DNA of 64,000 bases from Diogma glabrata (taxonomy: Eukaryota > Arthropoda > Insecta > Diptera > Cylindrotomidae): NCBI GenBank assembly GCA_963693315.1, contig OY856186.1:131026930-131090929 (forward strand). The letters run 5' to 3'. Shown piece after piece: positions 36,961-52,465 of the stretch (positions are counted from its first letter, which is position 1; each line of letters opens with the position of its first letter). The position numbers and the translations under genes were made by a program. The notes under the pieces were generated by a model, which was not told the DNA's origin, made no database searches, and saw only the letters and a program-made list of their open reading frames with translations.

Positions 36961-37260
36961 AGTTCTCCTTACATTCTTGAAAATATATCATATAATGTTT
37001 CGGCTAAAACCTTACGCAAGCATGAGTTTTTAAATATTGAATTTCATAGAACTAACTATGGTATGCAATAACCAATTAACGCTATGGCATCCACTTTTAA
37101 TGATACATCCGATCATATCATTAAAAGTGGATGCCATAGCGTTAATTGGTTATTGCATACCATAGTTAGTTCTATAAAATTCAATATTTAAAAACTCATG
37201 CTTGCGTAAGGTTTTAGCCGAAACATTAAATGATATATTTTCAAGAATGTAAGGAGAACT
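36961..37260. mobile_element. 300-bp near-perfect palindrome
   Basis: Arms of about 144 bp (36961-37104 and 37117-37260) with about 12 loop bases (ACATCCGATCAT). Outer ends are AGTTCTCCTTACATTC and its complement. Very few mismatches, so the structure is young. No coding frame. It could be a small foldback or inverted-dimer element like those at 31748 and 58892, though the sequence is unrelated. Confidence 0.8.
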
Positions 37261-37428
37261 CATATGTCCGTTTACGATGATTGCCAAGAAGCACGATGAT
37301 AGAAGTTTTCTACTATCTTCAAGATTAAGAATGTTGAATGTGTGGCATCTTTCTAAATAGGATGGAAGCAGTACCGCCGTTTAGAAGGAGTTCACACTCA
37401 TACACACGTACAGTAGAATTATATATAC

Positions 37429-40815
<3,387 letters not shown>

Positions 40816-41084
40816 TTCTTTTTAAAATAACTGTACAAATTTCTCAATTTTTGCGTTTTATGTAAATCCTAGCGCACGCATCTTAAAAACGTTATAGTAT
40901 TGTGGTTTATAAAGTGATTTGTAAGTAATTTAGAGGAAAATTTGTGTTCATTGTTTACTGAAGTTATTTTGTTTTTATATAATTTAGTTATACATTTAAC
41001 ATGGAAAACTGTCGTGATATAATGATGGAGAAATTCAAAAGTAAAATTTGTTCCGTTATATAAAGCAAACGACATAATACTCGG

Positions 41085-41840
41085 ATAATAGCAAAACTTA
41101 AGTTTCAAAAACTAATAGATCAAGTAACAGACAGCAAATCGAAGTCAAAACGCAAACCTCCAACTGATTATCATAGACTTAAACGTTTTGATATCATGAA
41201 AGTAGGGGATCATACTAAATTATTTCTCCAGTGGTTGAAGGCAATACAAATATCAAGTACTATGTTCATGCTGATGAACTGTTTCATGTTATTCACAAAA
41301 CACATATAGAAATAGGTCATGGTGGTCGGAATAGGATGATGAAACAATTGCAAGACAATTATAAAAATATTACCACGGAAGAAGTAATCATATATTTGAA
41401 TTTGTGTGAAAATTGCCAGAAAAAATCAAAAACTCCGAGAAAAGGGTTAGTGGTAAAGCCAATAATTTCCAGAGTACCCGATGTAGACAAGGCCGGAACA
41501 GATGCGAGCAGTTTGTTAGCTGCACTCAATAAAATAAAAGTCACTTTTACAAAAATTTTATAAAAATACAACACACAAAATTTTTAACTACAATTTTTTT
41601 CCTTCAAATCCAAAAATTATTTGTAAATCAAATAAACTTTTGGTTTTTTCAACTAATTTTTTTGTAATTTACAATATTTTTGGTAAACTTGTGAGTTGTA
41701 TATTATAAAAAATTTGTAAAATTTACTTAGTTTTTTTTTGAGTGTGTAATAAATGAAATTGAAAATCACTACTATCGTCTTGGAATCAAAAATGGAATAT
41801 TAGCGCAAATGTATACCCGAAATCAATTTGTAATATGTGA
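41085..41840 (+). pseudogene. Ginger-type integrase/transposase relic
   Basis: FQKLIDQVTDSK and DYHRLKRFDIMKVGD (41100-41210) lead, after a one-base loss near 41220, into a 110-codon frame with an HHCC zinc-binding region: HADELFHVIHKTHIEIGHGG, then LNLCENCQKK, then GLVVKPII. This is the N-terminal integrase zinc domain found in Ginger transposases and in the host proteins derived from them (KRBA2 and SCAND3 type). The catalytic DDE core is deleted: the frame ends in unrelated sequence at 41563. A C-terminal piece, NHYYRLGIKNGILAQMYTRN near 41765 and FVICEEKF, returns after about 180 bases. Non-functional. Confidence 0.8.
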
Positions 41841-42224
41841 AGAAAAATTTTAAAATTGAAGATGTGCCAGGTTCAAGGTTTTATATTAAATTTCGATCAC
41901 CCAAAATTCGTTTAGCAAGTTTTCGAACACAGTTCGAAAGGGTCAGGTTGAAAACAGATGCAGTGCCCCAAACTAAAATAAGCTACATACAAGGACCGAT
42001 ATAGAACTTATATGGGTGGAGTAATTGATATTTGGGGGTTAGGATTGTAAATGTTTAGCTAAAGCATAAACTGTGTGCTATTCCTACGTCCTACGACCAC
42101 TACCGCATCTTATACTTGTCACCAAGGGCTCAATCCCCCTCTTTTTTAGTGACCTAAGGTTACTGAAATCTATTGCAGGCTTAGTGTTAACGGCAAAATC
42201 CTAAATGGGTTAACACTTTCATCA
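41841..42224. other. Interior of the Ginger-type element, unassigned
   Basis: Possibly further degenerate transposase C-terminus up to about 42000, since short open pieces continue in the same frame for some distance. No other feature seen. Confidence 0.35.
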
Positions 42225-44532
42225 CAGGAAAACAACTTCGTTAAAATTAGGAATCACAAAAAGAATATCAGTCCCAGACAACAAAACAAAATTTTACCCG
42301 GACATGTAAAAGGACCAGACTACCGTATAGTAACAAATGATACTAAAAACAATCTAGAAACAGAGGAAACAGTTTGAGGTAAAGAACGGATATCATTACT
42401 CTGCAAGACATACAATAATCGGAAAACAAGATTTGGATAGTCACTCTCCATACTGTAGAGGTCATCAATCTCGAAGAGAATTTGATACAGATTTCCTTGT
42501 GAGTGCAGGCAAACAAGAAGCCGTGATGAAATTCATCCCGATAGGATCGGCTACCTATGGGTACGCAGAATATACAACAATATTGTACTGAAGCTAAGAC
42601 CGTTGACGGGAAGGATACTTTCTACCTAGCTCTGAAAGAGGTTATAAAAAACAGCAACACGCGACTTCATTATGGTTCTTGGTGACTTTAATGGGCAGGT
42701 TGGAAGAGATATCTCTTATGGAAATGGGGTGGGTCCCAACAGCCTGCATTTGAATTCGGATGATAATGGTGAGAAAATGATCAAATGATCAAATGAATTA
42801 TTTGATGATGCAAACGGAGTTTGCATCATCAAATAATTTGAGAATTGCCAGTATATTCTTTCGGCATCGATCGATTCATAAGCAGACTTGGGTCTCACCG
42901 AATGGAAACACTTGAAATCAAATTGATCACGTTCTAGTAATAGAACGTTTCTTTTCGAGCGTTCTGCGTTTCGAGCGTTTCGTCTCCTTGTATGTGCTAC
43001 GATAAGGTTCCACTTCCCAAATCCAGGCATTCCAAAATTTAATAAACGGAAACGTTTTAACATCTCATCATGAAAAAATGCTGAAACGGAAGAGAGATAT
43101 CAAAACCATATTGCTGAAACATTGGAAAAATTAGAAACCATTTAGGGAGACGTCGATAAGTCATGGTATTAGCTCAAAGATGCTGTTTTAAGCGCTGCTC
43201 AGTGAATACTTGGACGACCACAAAACCACTCCCAGAAGCCATGGAGGAATTAAGCATGCCTTGACGCTATTCAACACAAAAGAGATTGCTATCTGAAGTG
43301 TCTACAAGGACGTAGACCTTAAAAATATTTTAGATACTTGGGCCGCTTATTTTGAGAATCTTCTCAACTTAAGTGACCAGCAACAAGTCAGGCGACGGGC
43401 AAAGCTTATTTGTGCATCAAAGGTACATGTGGACGAACCAACCAAAGAGGAAGTTGAAGCGGCGCTGTCAAAATTAAAACGCAATAAAGCACCTGGTATC
43501 GACGATATAACATCCGAAATGATTGTACATGGTGGTGGTGAAACTCTATCCTTAAGATTGTTTAAACTTGTTCAAAAGATCTGGAGGACTAAAACTATGC
43601 CACAAGACTGGAACACAGCTATGCTTATACCAATCCATAAAAAAGGTAATCGCCTACATTGTGCAAACTACAGAGGAATCGTTCTCATTTGCACAGCATA
43701 TAAGATCTTTTCCTACATTTTGCTATCCTAAATCAATCCTTTTGCTGAACAACTGTTTGGAGAATATCAGTGTGGTTTCCGGCGGGGCCGAGGTACTACC
43801 GATGCACTTTTCTCGATAAGAATGATTTTGGAAAAGTGCCGAGAGTTCAACATACCTGTGCACCAACTTTTTATTGATTTCAGGCAGGCCTACGGCTCTC
43901 TCGAATTGAGGGAGTTGAATATTTTAAATATTTTGGATCAATGCTTGACTCAAACAACAGCATACTTACAGATATAAAAGATCGAATCGCTTCAGGTAAT
44001 CGATCTTTCTACTCAATTAAACTTCTCCTTGTATCACCGTATGTATCAACTAACACCAAGCTCAAGTTATACAAGACATTGATTAGACCGGTTGTGATGT
44101 GTGGGTGAGAAACGCGGACCCTTACACAAAATGACGAATCACATTTATCTGTATTTGAGCGTAAGATCCTACGCTACATTTTTGGTCCCTTAAGACCACT
44201 TAAGACAGACGATGGAGAGTATAGAAGCGTATAACTATGAGATCAGACACCGTCTTTAGGATCCTGATATAAAAGGTTGTAGCCGTTCTAATAGGATTGC
44301 TTGGTTTGGGCATATTATACGATATGATTCACTGTCTGAAATGATTAGAAAACTGTACGTTAGTACCACAGAGAGTGGGCGACCGCGAGGTAGACCACGA
44401 CTACAATGGGAGACTGACGTAATAAACGACCTTAAAAAAATCGGCTGCCATGGTAATTATGACGCTGTTGCGAATGACCGTGGTGAATATTCAAAGCTGA
44501 TTAGCCTGGCAACGCTCCTACAAGAAGCATGA
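42225..44532 (+). pseudogene. Decayed RTE-type element nested in the Ginger-type element
   Basis: It aligns in order with the minus-strand frame at 1-2211: ILPGHVKGPDYR near 42290, DSHSPYCRGHQSRREFDT-like endonuclease near 42440, FIMVLGDFNGQVG near 42670, then RT from 43429 with KAPGIDDITSEM, NYRGI and [14 protein letters not shown] sequence to IDFRQAYGS near 43885. The palm with YADD is deleted. The tail resumes at [11 protein letters not shown] near 43930 and runs to SNRIAWFGHIIR near 44300 and GRPRGRPRLQWETDV, ending LQEA at 44530. This shows the C-terminal region that lies outside the window for the intact copy. There are many stops, including one at 43729. An inverted duplication of ATTTGATGATGCAAAC lies at 42795-42835. 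Confidence 0.88.
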
Positions 44533-44727
44533 ACGCCTTAAAAAAAAAATTAGCATGATGCTCAAGATCTTGTATACACACAGGAACCGTAGGCAGTAAA
44601 AGATTAAAAGGTCTACAAACAAACAAAATTACAAAACTGATCTATTTTTCAGTTGTGAACCGCTAGAACCGCGCTTCTCTTCAAGAAACACCTTAAAAAA
44701 TATTTCCGGTAAATGGATTTATCTGCA

Positions 44728-44945
44728 GAGATCTTACAACCGTGCAGATAGAAATTCATCTTCCTCAAGGTGAATTTTGTAAACTAATTTTAGCTTCTGC
44801 ATACTTCCCAGGGGATGAAGACGAAACTCCACCAGAAGTGGTCAGGCAACTCATCAAGTATTGTAATAATAACAAAATAATATTGTATGATGCTAACGCT
44901 CATCACACCGTGTGGGAAACTACTCAAAAACCTCTCCATTTAGCG
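44728..44945 (+). pseudogene. R1/jockey-like endonuclease fragment
   Basis: A short open piece with ILASAYFPGDEDETPPEV and DANAHHTVW, which are core motifs of R1-type EEP endonucleases. The part with the first catalytic residues and everything after the DANAHH motif are missing. The rest of the 88-codon frame runs into the minisatellite and is not conserved. Confidence 0.8.
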
Positions 44946-45485
44946 TTTCAAGAAAATATTTCAAAATCACAAATTCATATTTCTTTCAAAATTCCAAAAA
45001 TATTGTAAAAATTAAATAAAATAAAAAATTCAAACTTTTTTCAAACAAAATTCTAAAAATATTTCAAAAATTATTATAAAATCAAAGATTAAAACTTTTT
45101 TCAAAAATTCTAAAAATATTGCATAAATTATAACAAAATAAAAATTTTAAAAATTATAATAAGACCAAAAATTTAAAATTTTTCAAAATTCTAAAAATAT
45201 TCCGAAAACTCTTACAAAATCAACACTTGAAACTTTTTTCAAATTCAAAAATTCTATTTTTTTTTCAAAATTCTAAAAATATTCCAAAAATTAGAACAAA
45301 ATCAATAATTTAAACTTTTTCTAAATTCTAATAATATTCCGAAAATTCTTAAAAATTCAAAAATTCAAACTTTTACAAAAATTCTAAAAATATTGCAAAA
45401 ATTATAACAATATCAAAAATTGAAACTTTTAAAAAAAAATTATAAAAATTATAATAAAATGAAAAATGGCCTTTTAAAAATTAAA
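44946..45485. repeat. Degenerate minisatellite, unit about 60-70 bp
   Basis: About eight irregular units containing TTCTAAAAATATT, CCAAAAATTATAACAAAATC and TTCAAACTTTTT words. Units vary in length and sequence. No coding potential. Confidence 0.85.
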
Positions 45486-46130
45486 TTTTTTTTAAAAAAA
45501 TTGGCTAAAAAAATAAATGAAATCATTTTTTGGCACACATGACATTATTTTTTTGACAAACTTATAATGCCATAATTCTCTATAATAATAATAAATTTTC
45601 ATGTCATACAAATAATTAATTTTATTTTTTTCCAAAAAATTGGGTAAAAAAGTAAATAAAAATCTTTCTTTTGACACACTTGACAACATTTCCTGACAAA
45701 CTTATAATGCCATAATTCTCAACAATAATAATAAAATTTCATTTCAAACAAATAACTAATTTGATTTTTTTCCAAAAAATTGGGTAAAAAAATAAATAAA
45801 AATCTTTCTTTTGACACACTTGACAACATTTTTTGACAAAATTATAATGCAATAATCTAGTTTTTGATCTCACATACCAATCCCTACCATCCAGATTTCT
45901 CCACATTCTTTGTTCCCACTCATTATCAGTTAAAATGAACGTTTTTTAAACAAAAAATATGCATATTTCCTGGTTTTGACATACTTGACGATTTTTTTGA
46001 CACACTTTCGGTACAGTTATCGAGCACATCGTCCTTTCAGCTCTTACCATTAAGTGTACCTATTTGTAGAATTAAAAAATTTTTAAATCCCTTCTGCCGT
46101 TTTTTAGATTTCGGCGGTTATGACAGACGG
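45486..46130 (-). repeat. Interspersed repeat family B, inverted copy
   Basis: The reverse complement matches 11380-11960: GTACCGAAAGTGTGTCAAAA, the block around AATGAGTGGGAACAAAG, and TTGTCAAG words. GACACACTTGACAACATTT is repeated in tandem near 45670 and 45820. Confidence 0.7.
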
Positions 46131-46158
46131 CCGGGCGGCCGGCCGGCCGGCAGACCGA
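46129..46158. repeat. GC-only run of CGGC units
   Basis: GGCCGGGCGGCCGGCCGGCC-type run, very unlike the AT-rich surroundings. It is self-complementary and could form a hairpin. Confidence 0.7.
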
Positions 46159-46284
46159 CATACATTTTTTTTATGTTTTTTAGAATCAGTAGGTCCTAAA
46201 ACGTCGAGAAATGCCAAAAAAGTAGGGGTAAGAATTTCACTTTTTGCTCGTGAATGTAATACTTAGGTCCTTTAAACCGAAGTA

Positions 46285-46935
<651 letters not shown>

Positions 46936-47166
46936 AAAGAAGAAAATGTCGAGTAAACGGATCATTGAATAAATATATAAGGAAGTATCGCTACGTGTAC
47001 GTACACAAATGATGGGTGAAGTATTTTTTTAATGTATTCGTTAAGTTGCCACTTACTGTCAATGTCATTTCATATGTTTACGTCATATTTCAAAACAAAC
47101 TAAAGAGTTTTTTTCTGTATTTTCTTATCTAAGTAATGAATTGTAATTCAATTTTATACAAACTAG

Positions 47167-47174
47167 TATATAAA
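47167..47174 (+). promoter_or_regulatory. TATA-box candidate of the small two-exon gene
   Basis: TATATAAA about 60 bases before the ATG at 47226. In AT-rich DNA such a word is frequent, so it only adds a little weight. Confidence 0.3.
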
Positions 47175-47225
47175 CTGTTTTTTCACAACAATTAATTGTG
47201 TTTATATAGTTATTTATTCATAAAA

Positions 47226-48012
47226 ATGGCGTGCTGCATCAAAACATGTACAAAAATAGTCAAAACTGCAAAGGATTTTGCTGCTAAAATTACATATATC
47301 AGGTAAGGATATTTTGATAAAAAAAGTTGAAAAAACAATTTAGTATATATTTTTAATATATTTACAATAAGTTTGTGTCGCAGAATTAAGTATTTTCTAA
47401 TTTAATTTTACATTTAATTCCTCAAATGTAAGGTCACAACGTGAAAACAGTTTTTGTTAGACACGCCGATTCACAGGGATTGTATAAAGTCATTGTTTGT
47501 TATGAAAAAGGTGTGTAAAAAATATGAATTTGAATATGGTTTAAATTTTAAAGGGATTTGATCTAGAGTTTTTTAATAGTCAAATATATTGTTCAAACAT
47601 ATATAACCATAAGGATTTTCAATTTAACTAGTATAGATGTTTATACATATTATTATTAGTTTATTAGTCGAAATATGGTTAAACATAAATTTAAATCAAA
47701 TTTTTAGACCAATAGACAGTACAAGCTAATTTGATCAATATTTAGGAACAATCATATTTTAAAGTGGGCTTAAAGGTACTTTGGAGTATTTTCCACCTAT
47801 GCCAATTTCGTTTGATATATTCTAAAAATGGGCAACTGTTAGAGAAAACTGAATAGGACAGAGCAAGTATAAATTTTTTTATAGAAGTAATTTCATAGAA
47901 GTATTGTAGTTAAATAAAAATATTTGCTTACAGAACAGCTTTACAAAACTTTATTCGTAAAGATGTGTTCATTTGTATTGCTGGTAATGATGTTAAAGTG
48001 TCGTCAGTGTGA
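47226..48012 (+). CDS. Candidate small two-exon gene (51 codons)
   Basis: An ATG at 47226 opens a short frame beginning MACCIKTCTK. At 47302 the sequence AG|GTAAGG is a strong splice donor. At 47933 TTTGCTTACAG is a good acceptor. Joining 47226-47302 to 47934-48012 keeps the reading frame (phase 2) through to a TGA at 48010. A polyadenylation signal AATAAA lies at 48098. The product would be small, with cysteines near the start and basic residues, no signal peptide and no domain I recognise. A second possible exon at about 47433-47513 does not fit this phase. This is my construction from splice signals; function unknown. It could also be chance. Confidence 0.3.
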
Positions 48013-48495
48013 TCCTGCCATAATTGCTGAAGATGATGGCACACAATTTTGGTTTTATGTATTTAATATTTAAAAATATCGAGAAAAAAATTATTAAAAT
48101 AAAAGCAACATAATATATAACTTATTCAGTATGTTTTATTTAAGCAGGAACCAGGTAAAAATACATTTTAAGACAAATTTTTCCTTAAATAACGAATAAG
48201 TTAAACGAGAAATAAAAAAAATTTTGAATAAAACCTACTTATTTTAAAGAACAGTTCATGTTGCCACCTAATTTATGTTTGTGTAACTAGATACAAATTA
48301 TACACAGTACCACCCTACGATTAAATACAAACACCATCGAATGCACCAATACTACAAATTAGATGCTACACTCAAAATGTCTAGTTACTCTTCCTTAGAT
48401 ATTTATTCAATGAAACGGATTGAAATATAATATAAAATTTTAGCTGACCGGGAAATGTTCTTTTTGGCTCGTGCTATGAAATTTTTTTTAAATTA
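48013..48495. other. AT-rich stretch, nothing recognised
   Basis: Contains the possible polyadenylation signal at 48098 and no other supported feature. Confidence 0.4.
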
Positions 48496-48499
48496 GTTT

Positions 48500-48960
48500 T
48501 GAGTAGTTAATGAGTTGGTAGCTGGATATTGAGTTGGCGAGATGAATTATGTGTTGGACAAGGGTCGAAGTGGTTTTGATAAAAAAATAATGAAATATAA
48601 TTAAAATAATTAATAATTAAAATAATTGAAGTTGTTGTTGTTGTTGTTGTTGTAGCGACGGTGCGGTGCTGCTCCTCCAGCTCCATGTCCAGATTCAGGA
48701 ACTCTGCTACTGCTCTTGGGCGGTACCACAAATCTTCCTTCGTCAAGTTGGTTGGTTTTCCTGGACAATTAAATGGGTGGTCTGCATCATGTGGCGTGCC
48801 CTCACATATGGGACACTTGTCAACAATGTTGTGGTCAATTCGGTTCATGTAATTATTTAAGATGCGTGACCAACCGGATCTTAACTGCGGAAGAGTGGAT
48901 CTAGTGCTGCGTGGTAGTTTGACCTTTTTCCGCAGCGACCTGTGGCGGCTTACTCTGGAG
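48500..48960 (-). pseudogene. C-terminal relic of a non-LTR retrotransposon (R1/I-like)
   Basis: The minus-strand frame reads LPQLRSGWSRILNNYM, then DKCPICEGTPHDADHPFNCP, then NLTKEDLWYRP with AEFLNL: the cysteine-histidine C-terminal tail that follows the RNase H region in R1/I-type ORF2. The tail is followed by a TTG repeat on the plus strand, as at a 3' end. The element is cut off upstream near 48960. The frame is open from 48848 to 48507, but only its first part is conserved. Confidence 0.8.
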
Positions 48961-49794
48961 GAAATAATTGAAGTGATTAGTTTTAGTTAATTTAAAGAAA
49001 AATAATTAATCACTTCCAAATATATAAAAGATATGTTGTTATTATGTTTTGACCATTTCATCAAGTAAAGTTACCGCTATATAATTAATCATTTTTAAGC
49101 AAATCACTATAAGTTTATGTGAATGTTTAAGTCATTATATGTATTTCAATGAACTTAAATAAAGATAAATAAAGTACTACAACAAATTTTTACGTACTAA
49201 TAAGTAAAATTAATTCGATATACCAAAACTAAAAACAAAGGATTACCAGCTTGTTATTGAATTGCGTGACGGTTAATGGAGATGAGATTGAACAAAAAGG
49301 CATAAACCGAAGCAGAAAGAACGAACGCACTTGTCTGAGAGGTCCCAGTTAGATACAAAAAAGGAGAAGAGTAAGCAGAAAATGTAAACCATCCAGTTCG
49401 GAAATAGTTAGGATTATCAAGGTAGTAGTTTTTCTTTTTTATTCTAAATTTTTGCAATGGTGTTTTATCTTTTGGTGTTTTTCGTTTTTGCAAGCTTAAA
49501 TAAAAATGACGTGCTACTTTAAGTATAATAAGGGAGGGTTGTGGCAGGGCAGTGGAACCTTACAGTGAATCATAGTGGTGCTTAAAACACACGAAGTATT
49601 TTGTTGAATGTAAATTTTCTTGTGTGTAGAGGTTGGTCTAGTGTGCTAGCGGCAGGGTTAGGTTAGGGTTAGGTTAGGTTATTGGCGCACACGACTAACT
49701 AGAAGACCTTCACGGACAACCATACAAGCCTCCTAATACAAAATTTAACATTAAATCTTGATTCCCACAACATCGTCGCATTGTTGCTGATCTC
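48961..49794. other. Unassigned stretch with a short TTAGG-type run
   Basis: At 49648-49673 TTAGGTTAGGGTTAGGTTAG occurs, about five units of the insect telomere repeat with one irregular unit. A 79-codon minus-strand frame at 49254-49493 has no domain. Otherwise nothing recognised. Confidence 0.5.
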
Positions 49795-50035
49795 GTTGTT
49801 TTTTATAAATATCGTCACCAGCAGTGCTCGGATAAAAACAGATCCATCATGCCTGAAAACATATTCTTTTCCCCGTTTTACTCGTCAGACGGTTTGTGCA
49901 AACAGTTAAACTGTCGACATTACTCACTGTCATAGTGACAAAATGCAAAGGGACTTCTTTGTGCGTACATCGTACAAATGGAATGCATTGCCCGAATCAA
50001 TAGTATCGAGTGCCTTCAATCCGTCCACCATCACC
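49795..50035 (+). pseudogene. C-terminal relic of a jockey/CR1-like RT
   Basis: FTRQTVCANS, a stop, then DKMQRDFFVRTSYKWNALPE and SIVSSAF, the conserved end of ORF2 in jockey/CR1-like elements (aromatic-R then WN-LP). It is interrupted by a stop near 49905 and cut off on the left. Separate from the R1-like relic at 48500-48960. Confidence 0.75.
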
Positions 50036-50129
50036 TTAGGACGCATGTTGCTTTGGGACCTAGGACTTAAAAGGTATCTTTGTGTTGTTGTGACACATTT
50101 TGTAATTCCTACTACACAACATTTTTTAT

Positions 50130-52260
50130 AAAAAAAAAAACAGGTGCCACCATGTTTTTTATGTTTGTTGGGAGCATACAACATTCGTTCGTGAATGATT
50201 TTGATGACCCTTTGGAAAAAGATGCAAATATATACAGCAAGGAACTGATTAGTTTTTGAGCGATATTGAACAAAGTAGACAGTAGTGCAGGGTCCCGAGC
50301 ACTTCATAACATCTGTACCTGATTACTGAATTGGATGAAAGCTGGTACATAAGCATTTAGTACGGTTTACAACAGTTTTGCATCCCAGATTCCGGCTTTT
50401 CAATTCCGGTAAAAAAAATTTTTTTTTAATTTTTGAAGTTTTTTCAGTGTCTTTATGCACACTACAGCCTACAATAATGAAGTGATTATGATGAAACTTA
50501 TGGAAAAGGTTTCAGTTAGTGTGAGAAGATAATTACCAGCTTTTGGACACAATGATCAAAGTGGCGGGGGGTCAACTGCTGACTTTCCACACTTTATTTT
50601 TAAAGTTTGTTGATATCGTACAGACTTAGTTCATTAATCAATTTTAATATGTATTAATAAGGTTTTCCATTCTTTCACATGTTTTTGTGTGCTTTTGTCA
50701 CTTTGAAAATTAATTTTTTTTTACTAAAAGTAAAAGATTTTATTTTTTAGCGATAATTAAGTAGTCCTTATCCTGACAATTTTTTATTTTATTTTATTTT
50801 TATTTTTTACAGAATATATATACATATATATATTTCGGATATACTCCTTCTTCAGTTCTTTTCTTAACTATCAAAGTTAAGAAAAGAACTGAAGAAGGAG
50901 TATATCCGAAATACATATATTCTGTATCAAAGTTAAGAAAAGAACTGAAGAAGGAGTATATCCGAAATAAATATATTCTGTAAAAAATAAAAATAAAAAA
51001 AATAAAAAATTGTCACTATAGGGACTACTTAATTATCCCTAAAAAATAAAATGTTTTACTTATAGTAAAAATTAATCAATTTTAATGACACTTTGAAAAA
51101 AGATGGAGACTTAAATGACAAGGAACTGATTTGTTTTTGGACAATATTTGGATAAGTGGTGGGAGGCCTCCCGAACACCTGTTTATTGTGTCACCATTTT
51201 TCCAATGTTGGTTGGGAGCATACAATATTCGTTCGTTAATGAATTTTGATGACACTTTGGAAAAAGATGCAAATATGTCTAGCAAGGAACTGATAACCCC
51301 ACTCTTGTGTGGTCGCTCGAGCACTTGTTCTTATGAAAGCTCAAACTGAAACTAAGTACATAATCATTTAGTACGATTCACAACAGGTCTGCATCCTATT
51401 TTCTGGTTTTTACTTCCGGTAAAAAAATGTTTATGTACTTTTTTGAAGTTTTTTCAGTGACTTTATGCACACTACAGCCTACAATAATGAAGTGATTGGA
51501 TGAAACTTATGGAAAAGGTTTCAATTAGTGTGATAAGATAATTTTTATATTTTATTACACATTGATCAAAGTGGCGGGGAGTCTACCATATAACTGCTGA
51601 CTTTTCACACTTTGTTTTTAAAGTTTGTTGGGAGCATACAGACTTCGATCATTTATCAACTTTAATAACACTTTGAAAAAAGATTGGGAGTTAAATGACA
51701 GAGAACTGATTAGTTTTTGGACAATATTGGGATAAGGAGTCGAAGGCCTCCCGAACACCTATTTATTTTGTTACCATTTTTTCAATGTTTGTTGGGAGCA
51801 TACAACATTCGTTCGTTAATGAATTTTGATGACACTTTGGAAAAAATTCAAATATGTATGGCAAGAAACTGATTAGTTTTTGAGCGAAAGTGAACGAAGT
51901 GGTGGGGGTCTCCCGAGCACCTGTTTTTTTGAAAGCTTAATAACATCTGTACCTGGTAATAGAATTGGATGAAACTTGGTACATAAACATTTGGATTTGT
52001 GTTAGGTTTAATATGTTGGCTGGTTATCACGAATTGTTGAGTTTCTTTGTTTTTTAAACGCACGCTTTTTTTCAGCCAAAAATAATTTAAAAGACAAAAA
52101 TTTTTCTGTTATTTAATTTTCTTTGAATTTTTATGAGCATCTTTTTAATAACAATATTTCGCCTCCAGCGGCATTATCAAACATTTAGTACGGTTCACAA
52201 TAGTTCTGCATCAAAACTTTCGGTTTGTCACTTCCGGTTAAAATTTTTACTTTTTCTCGT
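50130..52260 (+). repeat. Composite repeat family C, copy 2 (several internal units)
   Basis: Recurring words in order: TTTGTTGGGAGCATACA (50164, 51216 and 51787 regions), GACACTTTGGAAAAAGATGC, AAGGAACTGATTAGTTTTTG, GGTGGGGG then CTCCCGAGCACCTG, GATGAAACTTGGTACATAA, and TTCCGGT. The unit of about 300-450 bp is present several times in head-to-tail order with variation. No conserved protein. A palindromic element lies inside at 50660-51085. Confidence 0.8.
50660..51085. mobile_element. Palindromic insertion in family C repeat
   Basis: Left arm: AGTAAAAGATTTTATTTTTTA, AAGTAGTCC, then TCGGATATACTCCTTCTTC and AGTTCTTTTCTTAACT. The right arm is the complement, in which the segment AAGTTAAGAAAAGAACTGAA to ATATTCTGTA is present twice in tandem. 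The words AATCAATTTTAAT stand on the left (near 50638) and right (near 51073), a possible 13-bp duplication. The layout of palindrome plus extra copy of one end resembles the hairpin elements at 31748 and 58892. Confidence 0.7.
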
Positions 52261-52299
52261 ACAACAGAATTTATTTTTGTTAGAATACTGCTTACTTTA

Positions 52300-52465
52300 A
52301 TATTTTTATAATTAAAACTACGCGAAATCTATAACTATAACATTAGTTAGCCTTTAATTAAAGTATTTGATGGATATTAGCTCACTATATATCTGGAACA
52401 CTATGTTTCCACAGCTGTGGTAAAGTCAGTCTATGCATCAGCGTCGCAATATTTTTTCATGAAAA
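52300..52465 (+). repeat. Inverted-repeat partner, copy 1 (pairs with 63770-63900)
   Basis: AAAGTATTTGATGGATATTA, GAACACTATGTTT, AGCTGTGGT and TATGCATCAGCGTCGCAATA appear here in order and in reverse complement at 63770-63900. The last word alone (ATCAGCGTCGCAATATTTTT) also occurs at 58864. Confidence 0.75.

Noticed and set aside
44946..45485. Possible CRISPR-like or regular repeat-spacer array
   Set aside because: The units are degenerate and irregular in length with no constant repeat, and the context is eukaryotic.
47433..47513. Middle exon (GHNVKTVFVRHAD frame) for the small candidate gene
   Set aside because: The frame is open, but the splice phase does not fit exon 1 and the available acceptor gives an early stop.
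49254..49493. 79-codon minus-strand frame with a hydrophobic stretch
   Set aside because: No conserved motif and no supporting neighbours; the hydrophobic residues follow from A/T-rich codons.
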